From Enterobacter dykesii (GTDB lineage: Bacteria > Pseudomonadota > Gammaproteobacteria > Enterobacterales > Enterobacteriaceae), in assembly GCF_008364625.2 (NCBI RefSeq), contig NZ_CP126604.1, forward strand, positions 1,984,001-2,048,000: a stretch of DNA of 64,000 nt, given 5' to 3'. Below, piece by piece: positions 1 to 8,645 of the stretch. The position numbers and the translations under genes were made by a program. Within the stretch, counting starts at the first letter, position 1. Every line of letters starts with the position of its first letter. The notes below the pieces were generated by a model. That model was given only the letters and a program-made list of their open reading frames with translations, had not been told where the DNA came from and did no database searches.

Positions 1-752
1 TTACGCCCGTCCTCGGGTTTACCGCCCGCGTGTGCGGCCACGCCGGTAAAGCTCACGTCAAACTTGGTGGTGGCCATAAAGTTATCGCTGCCGCAAATGA
101 CCGTCCCGGCAGGCACGCCGGTACCAATATGAATGGCCGTGAAATAGTCCACGTCGTCCAGCGCCCCGGCGGCAACCATGGCGCGCGCGCCGCGGGTGCC
201 TTCTTCGGCAGGCTGGAAGATCAGCTTGATAGTGCCGCTGAGCTGCGCATCATTCTGCTTAAGCACCTGCGCCAGCCCCAGGCCAATAGCGGTGTGGCCG
301 TCGTGCGCGCAGGCGTGCATCATTCCCGGATTGCAGGAAGCAAACCCGTCGCGGAACGGGCGATGGCTTTCATCCAGCGCTTCGCTTAAATCAAGGGCAT
401 CCATGTCGACGCGAAACGCCAGCGTCGGTCCAGGGCGGCCGGTATTGAGCGTCGCCACAATGCCGGTAAACCCGCCTTCAAACGGCGCCAGCCATTTATC
501 AGGCGCGCCCTGCGCCCGCGCGCGGGCAAACTCTCGCGCCAGGGTAGCGGCATCGGGCAGCCCCATTCGGCTTTCGGCATCCACGACGTCGCGACCCATC
601 GCCAGTTCATAACCCAGCGAATCGAGGATTTCCGCGACTTTCGCGGCCGTTCGAAACTCTACCCAGCCGGATTCCGCGAAATGGTGAAAATCGCGACGCC
701 ATGCGCTCAGCTGCGGGGATAACGTCTGGATGTACTGCGCCAGTGTGTCCAT
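1..752 (-). CDS. abgA: p-aminobenzoyl-glutamate hydrolase subunit A, C-terminus cut by window edge
   Basis: M20-family metallopeptidase subunit that, with AbgB, cleaves p-aminobenzoyl-glutamate, a folate breakdown product. About 250 N-terminal codons are visible and match E. coli AbgA closely, including the WRRDFH segment near the start, GRPGPTLAFRVDMDALDLSE, and the metal-site stretch CNPGMMHACAHDGHTAIGLG. The E. coli protein reads ACGHDGH there, so this copy has Ala where Gly is usual. The chosen ATG at 752 has GGAA seven bases upstream and matches the E. coli N-terminus; an in-frame ATG lies at 770. It is divergent from abgR, the expected abgR/abgABT arrangement. The remaining half and any abgB/abgT lie beyond base 1. 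Confidence 0.93.
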   Translation of the reverse strand, partial: MDTLAQYIQTLSPQLSAWRRDFHHFAESGWVEFRTAAKVAEILDSLGYELAMGRDVVDAESRMGLPDAATLAREFARARAQGAPDKWLAPFEGGFTGIVATLNTGRPGPTLAFRVDMDALDLSEALDESHRPFRDGFASCNPGMMHACAHDGHTAIGLGLAQVLKQNDAQLSGTIKLIFQPAEEGTRGARAMVAAGALDDVDYFTAIHIGTGVPAGTVICGSDNFMATTKFDVSFTGVAAHAGGKPEDGR

Positions 753-795
753 ATCTGTTCCTGTCATCATTAAAATATGTGAACTGCTTCACGCT

Positions 796-816
796 GTGAT
801 AGTTTTTACTTATCAC
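796..816. promoter_or_regulatory. Candidate AbgR operator in the abgA/abgR divergent spacer
   Basis: A perfect dyad GTGATA-N9-TATCAC lies in the AT-rich spacer between the divergent abgA and abgR starts. LysR-type activators usually bind such interrupted dyads upstream of the target they control, so AbgR is the natural candidate. This is inference from position and symmetry. Confidence 0.45.
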
Positions 817-927
817 TAACCGATTTTTCACAGTTTTAACCGTTCAGGAATTACCCTCGCACATCCCTTTCCATTAAAGTAGATGACAGTTTCTTTACTC
901 TGATAAACAACGGTTATCGGTCGGGCT

Positions 928-1839
928 ATGACATTCCAGATTAAATTTCATCAAATCCGGGCGTTTGTTGAGGTTGCGCGTCAGGGCAGCATTCGCGGTG
1001 CCAGCAGGACGCTGAATCTTTCGCAGCCGGCGCTGACCAAATCCATTAAAGAGCTGGAGGAGGGCATGGCGGCGCAGCTTTTCGTGCGCAGGAGTAAGGG
1101 CGTCGCGTTGACCGAATGCGGTGAGGGCTTTTACCAGCGCGCCAGGTTGATTCTGGAAGAGCTGCGCGCGGCGCAGGATGATATCCGTCAGCGGCAGGGG
1201 GAGCTGGCCGGGCAGATCAACATCGGGATGGGGGCCAGCGTTTCACGCACGCTTATGCCCGCCGTTATCACCCGCTTCCATGCGCAGCATCCGCAGGTCA
1301 AGGTGCGGATTATGGAGGGGCAGCTGGTGTCGATGATCAATGAATTACGCCAGGGCGAGCTGGACTTCACCATCAACACCTATTATCAGGGGCCTTACGA
1401 CCAGGAGTTTACGTTTGAAAAGCTCTTCGAAAAACCGTTTGCGGTATTTTGTCGGGAAGGTCACCCGGCAATGGGAGCAACGTCAATTAATGAACTCCTG
1501 CATTATAACTGGACAATGCCGACGCCGCGGGGAAGTTATTATAAGCAATTAGAGGAGGTATTTAGCGATCGTTCGCAAATACCGCGAATTGGTGTGGTTT
1601 GCGAAACATTTTCTTCCTGTATTAGCCTGGTTGCGCAAAGTGATTTTTTAAGCATATTGCCGCAGGAGCTAGGGTGTGACCCGCTGCTGGCGCACCGTCT
1701 GGTCATGCTGCCGGTTGTCGAATCGCTTCCTAAAGCAACCTATTATTTAATTCAGCGCCGTGATTCACGTCAGACCCCCCTTGCTGAGTCATTAATTACG
1801 CAGTTCAGAAGGGAAGCCAGAAAAATAGTCGTCGCGTGA
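928..1839 (+). CDS. abgR: LysR-type regulator of the abg operon
   Basis: LysR-family transcription factor of 303 aa (E. coli AbgR is 302). The N-terminal winged helix-turn-helix covers roughly residues 5-65 (FVEVARQGSIRGASRTLNLS and QPALTKSIKELE), and the rest is the periplasmic-binding-protein-like effector domain. Long stretches are nearly identical to E. coli AbgR, for example INIGMGAS and FTINTYYQGPYD. It is transcribed away from abgA, as expected for an activator of p-aminobenzoyl-glutamate use. The ribosome-binding site is weak. The last 300 bases are visibly AT-richer than the first part, as far as can be judged by eye. Confidence 0.94.
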   Translation: MTFQIKFHQIRAFVEVARQGSIRGASRTLNLSQPALTKSIKELEEGMAAQLFVRRSKGVALTECGEGFYQRARLILEELRAAQDDIRQRQGELAGQINIGMGASVSRTLMPAVITRFHAQHPQVKVRIMEGQLVSMINELRQGELDFTINTYYQGPYDQEFTFEKLFEKPFAVFCREGHPAMGATSINELLHYNWTMPTPRGSYYKQLEEVFSDRSQIPRIGVVCETFSSCISLVAQSDFLSILPQELGCDPLLAHRLVMLPVVESLPKATYYLIQRRDSRQTPLAESLITQFRREARKIVVA

Positions 1840-2134
1840 CAGATATATAAAAAAAACAGGATCTGTCCGACATCAAACAGACCCTATAGTACACACAGCA
1901 GTGCGTCCTTTCGCCAATCCTGAGTATTATATCCATGAGGCAGGTATATTTAGGTATAACACCTTTTCCGAAAAATGAAAGGCAGGCGAGTGATTGATTT
2001 AATGAATTTTTAACATAAATCACGTATTTTAACTTTACTGAAATTTTAGTTAAGTCTGGTTTAACTTTCTTTAATAATGACTATATATATTCATCAGGTT
2101 AATATTATTGCCACGTATCGCCCTGTAACGGTGA
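1840..2134. other. AT-rich spacer between abgR and smrA
   Basis: About 300 bases rich in A and T with no convincing gene on either strand and no clear terminator. The only structure noticed is a weak imperfect stem near 1859-1885. The right end leads into the smrA promoter. Confidence 0.5.
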
Positions 2135-2163
2135 TTGAGGCCGGTCTCTGGCGCAGGTATAGT
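2135..2163 (+). promoter_or_regulatory. Sigma-70 type promoter for smrA
   Basis: TTGAGG at 2135-2140 and TATAGT at 2158-2163 are separated by exactly 17 bases. The predicted start of transcription, near 2170, lies about 24 bases before the smrA ATG. Confidence 0.6.
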
Positions 2164-2193
2164 ACAGTCCTCAGATGTAGCCGGAGGATGTCC

Positions 2194-2757
2194 ATGAACC
2201 CTGACGACAAATCATTTTTTCTTGACGCCATGGAAGATGTCCAGCCCCTGAAGCGCTGCGCGGATATTCACTGGCAGCCCAGCCGCAATACGCGGGCGCG
2301 CGAGGAGGTGGATAGCGAACAGCTGGATAACTTCCTGACGCTGGATTTTCTTGACGTGCTTCCCCTGGAAGAACCGCTGGCGTTCCAGCGCGAAGGGGTA
2401 CAGCAGGGCGTTATTGATAAGCTGCGCGCGGGTAAATATGCCCGCCAGGCCAGCTTAAACCTCCTGCGTCAGCCCGCCGAACGCTGCCGTCAGATGCTCT
2501 ATTCTTTTATTCGTCAGGCCGGACGCGACGGGTTACGCAATCTGATTATCATTCACGGGAAAGGGCGCGAGCAGAACTCGCATCCCAATGTGGTGCGCAG
2601 CTATCTGGCGCGCTGGTTAACCGAGTTTGAGGAAGTGCAGGCCTTCTGCGTGGCGCTGCCGCATCACGGCGGCAGCGGGGCATGTTATGTTTCACTGCGA
2701 AAATCTGATGAAGCAAAACAGGAAAACTGGGAGCGGCACGCCAAGCGCAGCCGCTAG
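2194..2757 (+). CDS. smrA: DNA endonuclease SmrA (Smr-domain protein)
   Basis: 187 aa, the same length as E. coli SmrA (YdaL), with a C-terminal Smr domain that nicks DNA in vitro in family members. The N-terminus DDKSFFLDAMEDVQPLKR matches the family. The Smr core shows IIIHGKGRE (family HGxG) and LPHHGGSGACYVSLRK. The ATG at 2194 was chosen because it gives the E. coli length and sits after GGAGGA; the open frame runs further upstream to 2077 without support. Its place next to abgR is the same as in E. coli. Its biological role is poorly defined. Confidence 0.92.
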   Translation: MNPDDKSFFLDAMEDVQPLKRCADIHWQPSRNTRAREEVDSEQLDNFLTLDFLDVLPLEEPLAFQREGVQQGVIDKLRAGKYARQASLNLLRQPAERCRQMLYSFIRQAGRDGLRNLIIIHGKGREQNSHPNVVRSYLARWLTEFEEVQAFCVALPHHGGSGACYVSLRKSDEAKQENWERHAKRSR

Positions 2758-2784
2758 CGGGCGATCTCCTCGCCCGCCGATGAC

Positions 2785-4446
2785 TCAGAACGTTTCCCAG
2801 TTGCTGTCGGTAGAGGCGGTAGTCGTCGCCGGGCTCAGCAGCTGTGGCGTTTTCAGATTAACCTGGCGTGGGGCGACCGCTTTTTCTTTGCCGTTCAGGC
2901 GAAACGCGGCTACCGCCTGGCGCAGCTGCTCGGACTGATCTTCCAGTGCCGCAGCCGCCGTGGCGGACTCCTGCACCAGCGCGGCGTTTTGCTGCGTCAC
3001 GCTGTCCATCTGCGAAACGGCCAGGCTCACCTGCTCAATACCGCGGCTCTGCTCGTCAGAGGCAGATGAAATCTCACCCATGATATCGGTCACGCGGGTG
3101 ACGGCGGCGACAATTTCCTTCATGGTGGTGCCAGCCTCGCTGACCTGCTCAGAGCCTGTATTCACGCGGCTGACAGAGTTCTCGATAAGCCCTTTGATCT
3201 CTTTCGCCGCCTGCGCGCTGCGGCTCGCCAGCGTACGGACTTCGCCTGCAACAACCGCAAAACCACGGCCCTGTTCCCCGGCGCGTGCCGCTTCCACCGC
3301 GGCGTTAAGCGCCAGAATGTTGGTCTGGAACGCAATGCTGTCGATCACGCCGGTAATATGCGCAATTTGCTGCGAACTGTCGGCGATTTCGTTCATGGTG
3401 CGAACCACGTTATCCACGACGTGACCGCCGCGCGCGGCCGTTTCAGAGGCGTTTTTCGCCAGCAGCGTGGCCTGACGGGCGTTATCGGAGTTCTGTTTAA
3501 CCGTCGCGGTCAGCTCTTCCATGCTGGCGGCGGTCTCTTCGAGCGAGGCGGCCTGCTGCTCGGTGCGGGCGGAAAGATCGTTGCTCCCCGCGGCAATTTC
3601 GCCTGCGCCGGTGTAGATGGAATCGGTACTTCCACGTACGGCGCTGACGGTGGTCACCAGCGACTGCTGCATCTCATGCAGACCGGCGGCCAACTGACCC
3701 ATCTCATTGCGACCGGAGATAGCGATCTCCTGCGTCAGGTCGCCCCCTGCAATAGCGCGAATATGGTTCATAATGGAGTGGAGTGGTTTTAACAGCAGGT
3801 GTTGTAAACCCTGCCAGATGACCACCAGAACCGCGATAACGGCCAGCAGAATAGCCGCCAGCGTCCACTGCATCTGCGTGAAGCTGCTCTGGTTCTCTTC
3901 GGTTGCGGCCTTCAGCAGGGTGTTGTTTTCGGCGCGCCAGCGGTTATAGACCGCTTCCATATCGTCCTGCGCCTGCTGGGCGTCCAGATCGCCATAGGCC
4001 TGGTAGTTGTCGGCGCGCAGATACTCAATCGATAAGCGCATCACTTCGTGCATCTGGTTCCAGGATTTCTGCATCTCGTCGGTCAATGCCGCCTGCTGGC
4101 CGTTAACCTGCGGCAGTTTCTGCCACTCTTTGTTATAGGCTTCGGCTTTTGCCAGCGAGTCGCCCGCGGTGCCAAGCAGTTTGTTGATCGCCGCAAGGGA
4201 AGCCGGGTCACGCTGGTTTTTCAGGTAGCGGATCGCCACGCGGGTGACGGTGACGCGTGTTTTCACCAGCGTGTTTACGCTGTCGCTCAGGCTTTCCTGC
4301 TGGGCATTGAGCACGCCGGAATTCTGGAAGTTATGGCGATCGTTGCTGACGGCAGAGTAGAACAACCCTCCCGTGACAACTTGCAGCAGACAGAATATGG
4401 TGAGGGCAAAGATAATACCGGTAATCACGTGCAGATTTTTCAGCAT
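2785..4446 (-). CDS. Methyl-accepting chemotaxis protein of the Tsr/Tar class
   Basis: Inner-membrane chemoreceptor of 553 aa. TM1 lies near residues 8-30, followed by a periplasmic four-helix ligand domain, TM2 near 193-214, HAMP, and a cytoplasmic signalling domain with the conserved hairpin tip containing NILALNAAVEAARAGEQGRG. The C-terminus NWETF is the CheR/CheB tether found in high-abundance receptors. Arg64, Arg69 and Arg73 (TRVTVTRVAIRY) fall at the positions used by Tar and Tsr for amino-acid ligands, so it probably senses an amino acid. Residue 68 is Thr, where Tsr has Asn. The ligand is not known. A sigma-28 promoter lies just upstream. Confidence 0.93.
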   Translation of the reverse strand: MLKNLHVITGIIFALTIFCLLQVVTGGLFYSAVSNDRHNFQNSGVLNAQQESLSDSVNTLVKTRVTVTRVAIRYLKNQRDPASLAAINKLLGTAGDSLAKAEAYNKEWQKLPQVNGQQAALTDEMQKSWNQMHEVMRLSIEYLRADNYQAYGDLDAQQAQDDMEAVYNRWRAENNTLLKAATEENQSSFTQMQWTLAAILLAVIAVLVVIWQGLQHLLLKPLHSIMNHIRAIAGGDLTQEIAISGRNEMGQLAAGLHEMQQSLVTTVSAVRGSTDSIYTGAGEIAAGSNDLSARTEQQAASLEETAASMEELTATVKQNSDNARQATLLAKNASETAARGGHVVDNVVRTMNEIADSSQQIAHITGVIDSIAFQTNILALNAAVEAARAGEQGRGFAVVAGEVRTLASRSAQAAKEIKGLIENSVSRVNTGSEQVSEAGTTMKEIVAAVTRVTDIMGEISSASDEQSRGIEQVSLAVSQMDSVTQQNAALVQESATAAAALEDQSEQLRQAVAAFRLNGKEKAVAPRQVNLKTPQLLSPATTTASTDSNWETF

Positions 4447-4486
4447 AGCGGTCGTCCGTTAGAAAGGATGCAGAGGTACACCAATA

Positions 4487-4513
4487 CTATCGTCGTATAG
4501 AATTTAAACTTTA
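4487..4513 (-). promoter_or_regulatory. Sigma-28 (FliA) promoter for the chemoreceptor gene
   Basis: On the minus strand TAAAGTTT is followed after 11 bases by GACGATAG. The flagellar sigma-28 consensus is TAAAGTTT-N11-GCCGATAA, so the first box is perfect and the second has two mismatches. This places the receptor in the class 3 flagellar/chemotaxis regulon. Confidence 0.75.
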
Positions 4514-4590
4514 ATTTAACTCGCGCTTAACTAAGGGCTCCGGTGAGGAACCTGTTGTAAATCCGGATCATTTTTATGAGGAAGGTTAAC

Positions 4591-5457
4591 ATGAGCAGCA
4601 TTGATAAAAGCGGGACGTACGCGCTCGGGACGCGGACGGTTAAACGACTGGGCTACGGTGCGATGCAGCTCGCCGGACCGGGCGTTTTTGGCCCACCGAA
4701 GGATAAGCAGGCCGCGCTGGACGTGCTGCGCGAAGCGGTGGCGGCCGGGGTGAACCACATTGATACCAGTGATTTTTATGGTCCTCATGTCACTAACCAG
4801 CTGATCCGCGAGGCGCTTCACCCTTACCGGGACGATCTGACGCTCGTCACCAAGATTGGCGCCCGTCGCAACGACAAAGGCGCCTGGCTACCGGCCTTTT
4901 CCGCGCAGGAACTGACGCAGGCGGTGCATGACAACCTGCGTAATCTACAGCTGGACGTGCTGGACGTGGTGAATCTCAGGATCATGTTCAGCGCACACGG
5001 GCCGGCGGAAGGGTCGATTGCTGAACCACTCTCCACCCTGGCCGAATTACAGCAGCAGGGGCTGGTGCGTCATATTGGCCTGAGCAACGTCACGGCCACC
5101 CAGGTTGCGGAAGCCCAGAAGATGGTCCCGGTGGTGTGCGTGCAGAACATGTACAATATTGTGAACCGGGGGGATGACGCGCTGGTGGATCTGCTGGCGC
5201 AGCAGGGGATCGCGTATGTGCCGTTCTTCCCACTGGGAGGCTTTACGCCACTGCAATCTTCCGGGCTGCAGGCCGTCGCGGATTCACTGGGCGCCACGCC
5301 AATGCAGGTCGCGCTGGCATGGCTGCTGCAGCGTTCACCGAATATCCTGCTGATCCCTGGCACCTCTTCCGTGGCGCATCTGCGGCAAAACCTCGCGGCG
5401 GGGGAGCTGCAGCTGCCGCCTGACGCGCTGGAAACATTGAATACGTTGATGGACTGA
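4591..5457 (+). CDS. pdxI: Pyridoxal reductase PdxI, aldo/keto reductase family
   Basis: 288-aa TIM-barrel oxidoreductase close to E. coli YdbC/PdxI, which reduces pyridoxal to pyridoxine with NADPH in the vitamin B6 salvage pathway. Seen directly: RLGYGAMQLAGPGVFGPP near the N-terminus, HIDTSDFYG with the catalytic Asp and Tyr, VTKIG with the catalytic Lys, and LLIPGTSSVAHLR near the C-terminus for NADPH binding. The usual catalytic His position reads Asn (VVNLR), as in the E. coli protein. The ATG at 4591 follows AGGAAGG at good spacing; an upstream in-frame ATG at 4576 lacks one. A strong terminator follows. Confidence 0.9.
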   Translation: MSSIDKSGTYALGTRTVKRLGYGAMQLAGPGVFGPPKDKQAALDVLREAVAAGVNHIDTSDFYGPHVTNQLIREALHPYRDDLTLVTKIGARRNDKGAWLPAFSAQELTQAVHDNLRNLQLDVLDVVNLRIMFSAHGPAEGSIAEPLSTLAELQQQGLVRHIGLSNVTATQVAEAQKMVPVVCVQNMYNIVNRGDDALVDLLAQQGIAYVPFFPLGGFTPLQSSGLQAVADSLGATPMQVALAWLLQRSPNILLIPGTSSVAHLRQNLAAGELQLPPDALETLNTLMD

Positions 5458-5466
5458 TCGGCACAG

Positions 5467-5507
5467 GCGCAAAGCCGTAAGTGTGCTTCCGGGCTTTGCG
5501 CGTTTTA
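5467..5507 (+). terminator. Rho-independent terminator after pdxI
   Basis: GCGCAAAGCC and GGCTTTGCGC form a 10-bp stem with a 15-base loop, followed by GTTTT. It separates pdxI from the SOS operon. Confidence 0.8.
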
Positions 5508-5578
5508 AATCTTCTGACACTTCAAGGCGTTTGGGTTCGCCTTCGGAAATGACCTTGATCCCTGGCCATAATTCGTAA

Positions 5579-5598
5579 TACTGTATTTATATACAGTA
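5579..5598. promoter_or_regulatory. LexA box upstream of umuD
   Basis: TACTGTATTTATATACAGTA differs from the ideal LexA site TACTGTATATATATACAGTA at one base. It lies 18 bases before the umuD ATG, so LexA would block the promoter until SOS induction. Confidence 0.92.
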
Positions 5599-5616
5599 TT
5601 TGGCGAGAAAGGCATT

Positions 5617-6051
5617 ATGGACACTCTCTTTTCTTATCACCAAAAGCAAGTCATTGAATTACCTTTGTTTTTAGAGCGCGTTGCCTGTGGTTTCCCCAGC
5701 CCGGCGCAGGATTATGTTGAAGATCGTCTCGATCTTAACCGGCTGGCAGTAAGACACCCCAGTGCGACCTATTTTATCAAGGTGAGTGGAGACTCCATGA
5801 TTGGGGCGGGGATCGGCGACGGAGATCTGCTGGTGGTCGATCGTTCGTTAAATGCCGACCATGGGGATATCGTCGTGGCGTCGGTCGCCGGTGAGTTTAC
5901 GGTGAAAGAGCTACAGACCCGCCCGGTTCTGAGACTTCTGCCGCATAATGCTCGCTATCAGCCGATTACCTTTCAGTCCGAAGAGGAGCTGCAGATCTTC
6001 GGCGTCGTCACCCACACGCTCAAAACGCATAAACATGTTCGCGTTGGTTGA
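5617..6051 (+). CDS. umuD: UmuD, SOS translesion polymerase subunit
   Basis: 144-aa S24-family self-cleaving protein, the regulatory subunit of DNA polymerase V. All key residues align with E. coli UmuD: the cleavage site Cys24-Gly25, nucleophile Ser60 in GDSM, and general base Lys97 in TVKE. RecA-stimulated cleavage would yield UmuD', which activates UmuC. The gene is preceded by a near-perfect LexA box and overlaps umuC by 17 bases, so the two are translationally coupled. Confidence 0.95.
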   Translation: MDTLFSYHQKQVIELPLFLERVACGFPSPAQDYVEDRLDLNRLAVRHPSATYFIKVSGDSMIGAGIGDGDLLVVDRSLNADHGDIVVASVAGEFTVKELQTRPVLRLLPHNARYQPITFQSEEELQIFGVVTHTLKTHKHVRVG

Positions 6052-7297
6052 TGTGAATAGCTTCTACGCCTCCTGCGAGCGGGTCTTCCGCCCCGATCTG
6101 CAGGGGAAGCCCATTGTGGTGGTTTCCAATAACGACGGCTGCATTATTTCGCTGTCGCGGGAGGCAAAGCAGTTCGGCATAAAAATGGGTGAGCCGTATT
6201 TTAAATTCAAAGAAAAGCTATATACGTCAAAGGTTTACGTATTTAGCTCGAACTATGCGCTGTATGCCGATCTCAGCAGTCGGGTGATGCAGACGCTGAC
6301 CGATCTCGCCCCGGCAATAGAGATTTACTCCATCGATGAGGCGTTCGTGAACGTTTCAGGGGTCAGCCACTGCCTGTCGCTGGAAGCGTTCGGTCACCAG
6401 ATGCGCACGCAGGTCTTAAAAAATACGGGCCTAACCGTTGGCGTCGGTATTGCCCCGACCAAAACGCTGGCGAAGCTGGCCAACTATGCGGCGAAACGCT
6501 GGGCCAGCACAGGCGGCGTGGTCGATCTCTCAGGCCGCGAGCGGCAGCGTAAGCTGCTGGAAAAGGTTCCGGTAGATGAGGTGTGGGGAGTAGGGCGGCG
6601 CATCACGAAAAAGCTCAACGCTATGGGCATCACCACGGCGCTGGAGCTGGCAGAAGCCTCATCCTGGGTCATCCGCAAACATTTCAACGTAGTGCTGGAA
6701 CGTACGGCCCGCGAGCTGCGCGGTGAGCCCTGCCTTGATCTGGAGGAGTTCACCCCCACGAAGCAGCAAATCATCTGTAGCCGTTCGTTTGGACACCGTA
6801 TTACGCAGTACGAGGAGATGCACCAGGCCATTTGCGCCTACGCGGAACGCGCTGCGGAAAAACTGCGCGGCGAGCATCAATACTGTCGTTTTATCAGCGT
6901 ATTTGTCCGCACCAGCCCGCACGCGGACAACGAAATTTATTACGGCAATCAGGCTTCCGTCACCCTGATGACGCCCACCAATGATTCGCGGGATATCATC
7001 CGCGCCGCCACGGAGGCGCTGGGGCGTATATGGCTTGACGGATATCGCTATATGAAAGCCGGGGTCATGCTGGCGGACTTTTTCAGCAGCGGCGTCGCCC
7101 AGCTTAATTTGTTTGACGATAATCGTCTGCGCGCCAACAGCGCGGCGCTGATGGAGATGATGGACAGCGTAAATCATTCCGGCAAAGGGAAGATATGGTT
7201 TGCCGGGCAGGGTATTGAGAAATCCTGGGCGATGAAGCGTGAGATGCTGTCACCGGCCTATACGACGCGGTACGCCGATTTGCCGGTGGCGAAGTAG
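6035..7297 (+). CDS. umuC: UmuC, Y-family DNA polymerase V catalytic subunit
   Basis: 420 aa (E. coli UmuC is 422). Motifs of Y-family polymerases are intact: [18 protein letters not shown] with the first catalytic Asp, YSIDEAF with the Asp-Glu pair, and [20 protein letters not shown]. The little-finger domain and C-terminal DUF4113-like region follow. The ATG at 6035 lies inside the end of umuD and gives the expected N-terminus; the open frame upstream of it belongs to the umuD region. It copies past lesions in the SOS response, at the cost of mutations. Confidence 0.95.
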   Translation: MFALVDVNSFYASCERVFRPDLQGKPIVVVSNNDGCIISLSREAKQFGIKMGEPYFKFKEKLYTSKVYVFSSNYALYADLSSRVMQTLTDLAPAIEIYSIDEAFVNVSGVSHCLSLEAFGHQMRTQVLKNTGLTVGVGIAPTKTLAKLANYAAKRWASTGGVVDLSGRERQRKLLEKVPVDEVWGVGRRITKKLNAMGITTALELAEASSWVIRKHFNVVLERTARELRGEPCLDLEEFTPTKQQIICSRSFGHRITQYEEMHQAICAYAERAAEKLRGEHQYCRFISVFVRTSPHADNEIYYGNQASVTLMTPTNDSRDIIRAATEALGRIWLDGYRYMKAGVMLADFFSSGVAQLNLFDDNRLRANSAALMEMMDSVNHSGKGKIWFAGQGIEKSWAMKREMLSPAYTTRYADLPVAK

Positions 7298-7309
7298 AAG
7301 ATGGTTGCG

Positions 7310-7579
7310 TTATTTCTTTTGCGTCAACCAGGTTGCCGCAGCCGTCAGCACGCCGATCCACGGCATTTGGCCCGCACCGGCCAGGAAGTTGTGGCGATCG
7401 ATCTCGTTATTTTTACGGATATCGGCAAGGCGGGTAAGCGCCTCTTTTTCATCCGCGGCGCCAATCTCCTCAAACTGTTTTTCAAACCCCTGAGCGATGA
7501 GCTGAGCGGCCGCATCGATGTTTGCGCTCTCGATCGCAATCAGGTTCGGGCCTTTTTGGAAAAAACGGTAATCCGGCAT
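7310..7579 (-). CDS. Small conserved-looking protein of unknown function
   Basis: 89 aa, not recognised. The start at 7579 is supported by GGAG six bases upstream; the frame extends to 7642 without a ribosome-binding site. It has a charged N-terminal two-thirds (PDYRFFQKGPNLIAIESAN, then a KQFEEIGAADEKEA helix-like stretch) and a short hydrophobic C-terminal segment (MPWIGVLTAAATWLTQKK) that could be a membrane anchor. It converges on umuC with only 12 bases between them, so it is not part of the SOS operon. Codon use and the good ribosome-binding site make it likely to be real. Confidence 0.6.
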   Translation of the reverse strand: MPDYRFFQKGPNLIAIESANIDAAAQLIAQGFEKQFEEIGAADEKEALTRLADIRKNNEIDRHNFLAGAGQMPWIGVLTAAATWLTQKK

Positions 7580-7661
7580 AAGTGCTCCAGAAAGAGGAGG
7601 ATACGGTAAAAACACTCTATTCCTGGCGGTTAAAAAATGCACGTGATTTCAGGGGGAGCAA

Positions 7662-8549
7662 TCAGTTTTTCTTGAGTATTTCAGGCAGTAACTGCTCTAT
7701 TACGCTGACGACCTTTCTGACGCGCTGCGGAATAAAGCGGGCGTCAGGATAGACGGCATAGAGGAAGCGATCGGGTAACCGCCAGTCGGGCAGCACCGGT
7801 ACCAGCGTGCCCGCCTGCAGCGCCCCGGCCACGAGCGGTCGCTGCATGCCGCCGATACCCATGCCGGATTCCAGCGCCTGCAGCAGCGCGTCGCTGGTGT
7901 TGGCACGGAAAACGGTATTCACGTTGACCTCGACCGTTTCCTCGTCAGAAATCAGGCGCAGGGGGGCATCCAGCGGAATACCGCTGAACCGTACGTGTGG
8001 CAGCGTGGTCAGTTCGCTGACGGCGTGTACCGCCTGAAAACCGGGAGCGGCAAACAGCGCGGCTTCAATCCGCCCCAGTACGCGAGCCGCGTGCGCCTGC
8101 GGAGGCTCACTGCTCAGCCGTATCGCGACATCCACGCCCTCCGTCACCAGATCGGCAAGGCGGTCATCCAGGGAAATCATCAGCTGCAGTTCGGGATGCA
8201 GACGCTGTAGCGCCAGCAGATGCGGCAAAATGATCTGCCCCAGGCCGCTCGGTAACTGGACATGGACGCGCCCCTGAACGCGATGATCGGCAGGATGCAA
8301 ACGCCTCTCCGCTTCCCCCATAGCGTCCAGCACAAGCTGCATATCACGCCGGTAACGTTCACCCTGTTCGGTCAGCTTCATCGTACGCGTCGTACGGTGC
8401 AGCAGCACCACGCCAAGCTCATCCTCAAGTGCTGCGATCTGCTGACTGACGGCGGACTGCTTAATACCGGTCTGCCGGGCGGCCGCCGAAAACGAGCCCG
8501 CTTCAGCGACGCGTAGAAAGGTAGAAATGGCGGTGAGCTTATTATTCAT
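7662..8549 (-). CDS. LysR-family transcriptional regulator
   Basis: 295 aa with the standard N-terminal helix-turn-helix (FLRVAEAGSFSAAARQTGIK, then QSAVSQQIAALEDELG, then LLHRTTR) and a LysR substrate-binding domain. It belongs to the large CrgA-like subgroup often found next to oxidoreductases. It is divergent from the NAD(P)-binding SDR gene at 8646 with a 96-base spacer, so that gene is the likely target. The effector is unknown. Confidence 0.85.
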   Translation of the reverse strand: MNNKLTAISTFLRVAEAGSFSAAARQTGIKQSAVSQQIAALEDELGVVLLHRTTRTMKLTEQGERYRRDMQLVLDAMGEAERRLHPADHRVQGRVHVQLPSGLGQIILPHLLALQRLHPELQLMISLDDRLADLVTEGVDVAIRLSSEPPQAHAARVLGRIEAALFAAPGFQAVHAVSELTTLPHVRFSGIPLDAPLRLISDEETVEVNVNTVFRANTSDALLQALESGMGIGGMQRPLVAGALQAGTLVPVLPDWRLPDRFLYAVYPDARFIPQRVRKVVSVIEQLLPEILKKN

Positions 8550-8645
8550 TTAATGATTCTGCTTATAAGTTCCATCGATTTCAGGGGGTATCTCCAGAAA
8601 AAATAATAGATCACACTGCGTCTGTCACCTTTTCGGAGAAACACC

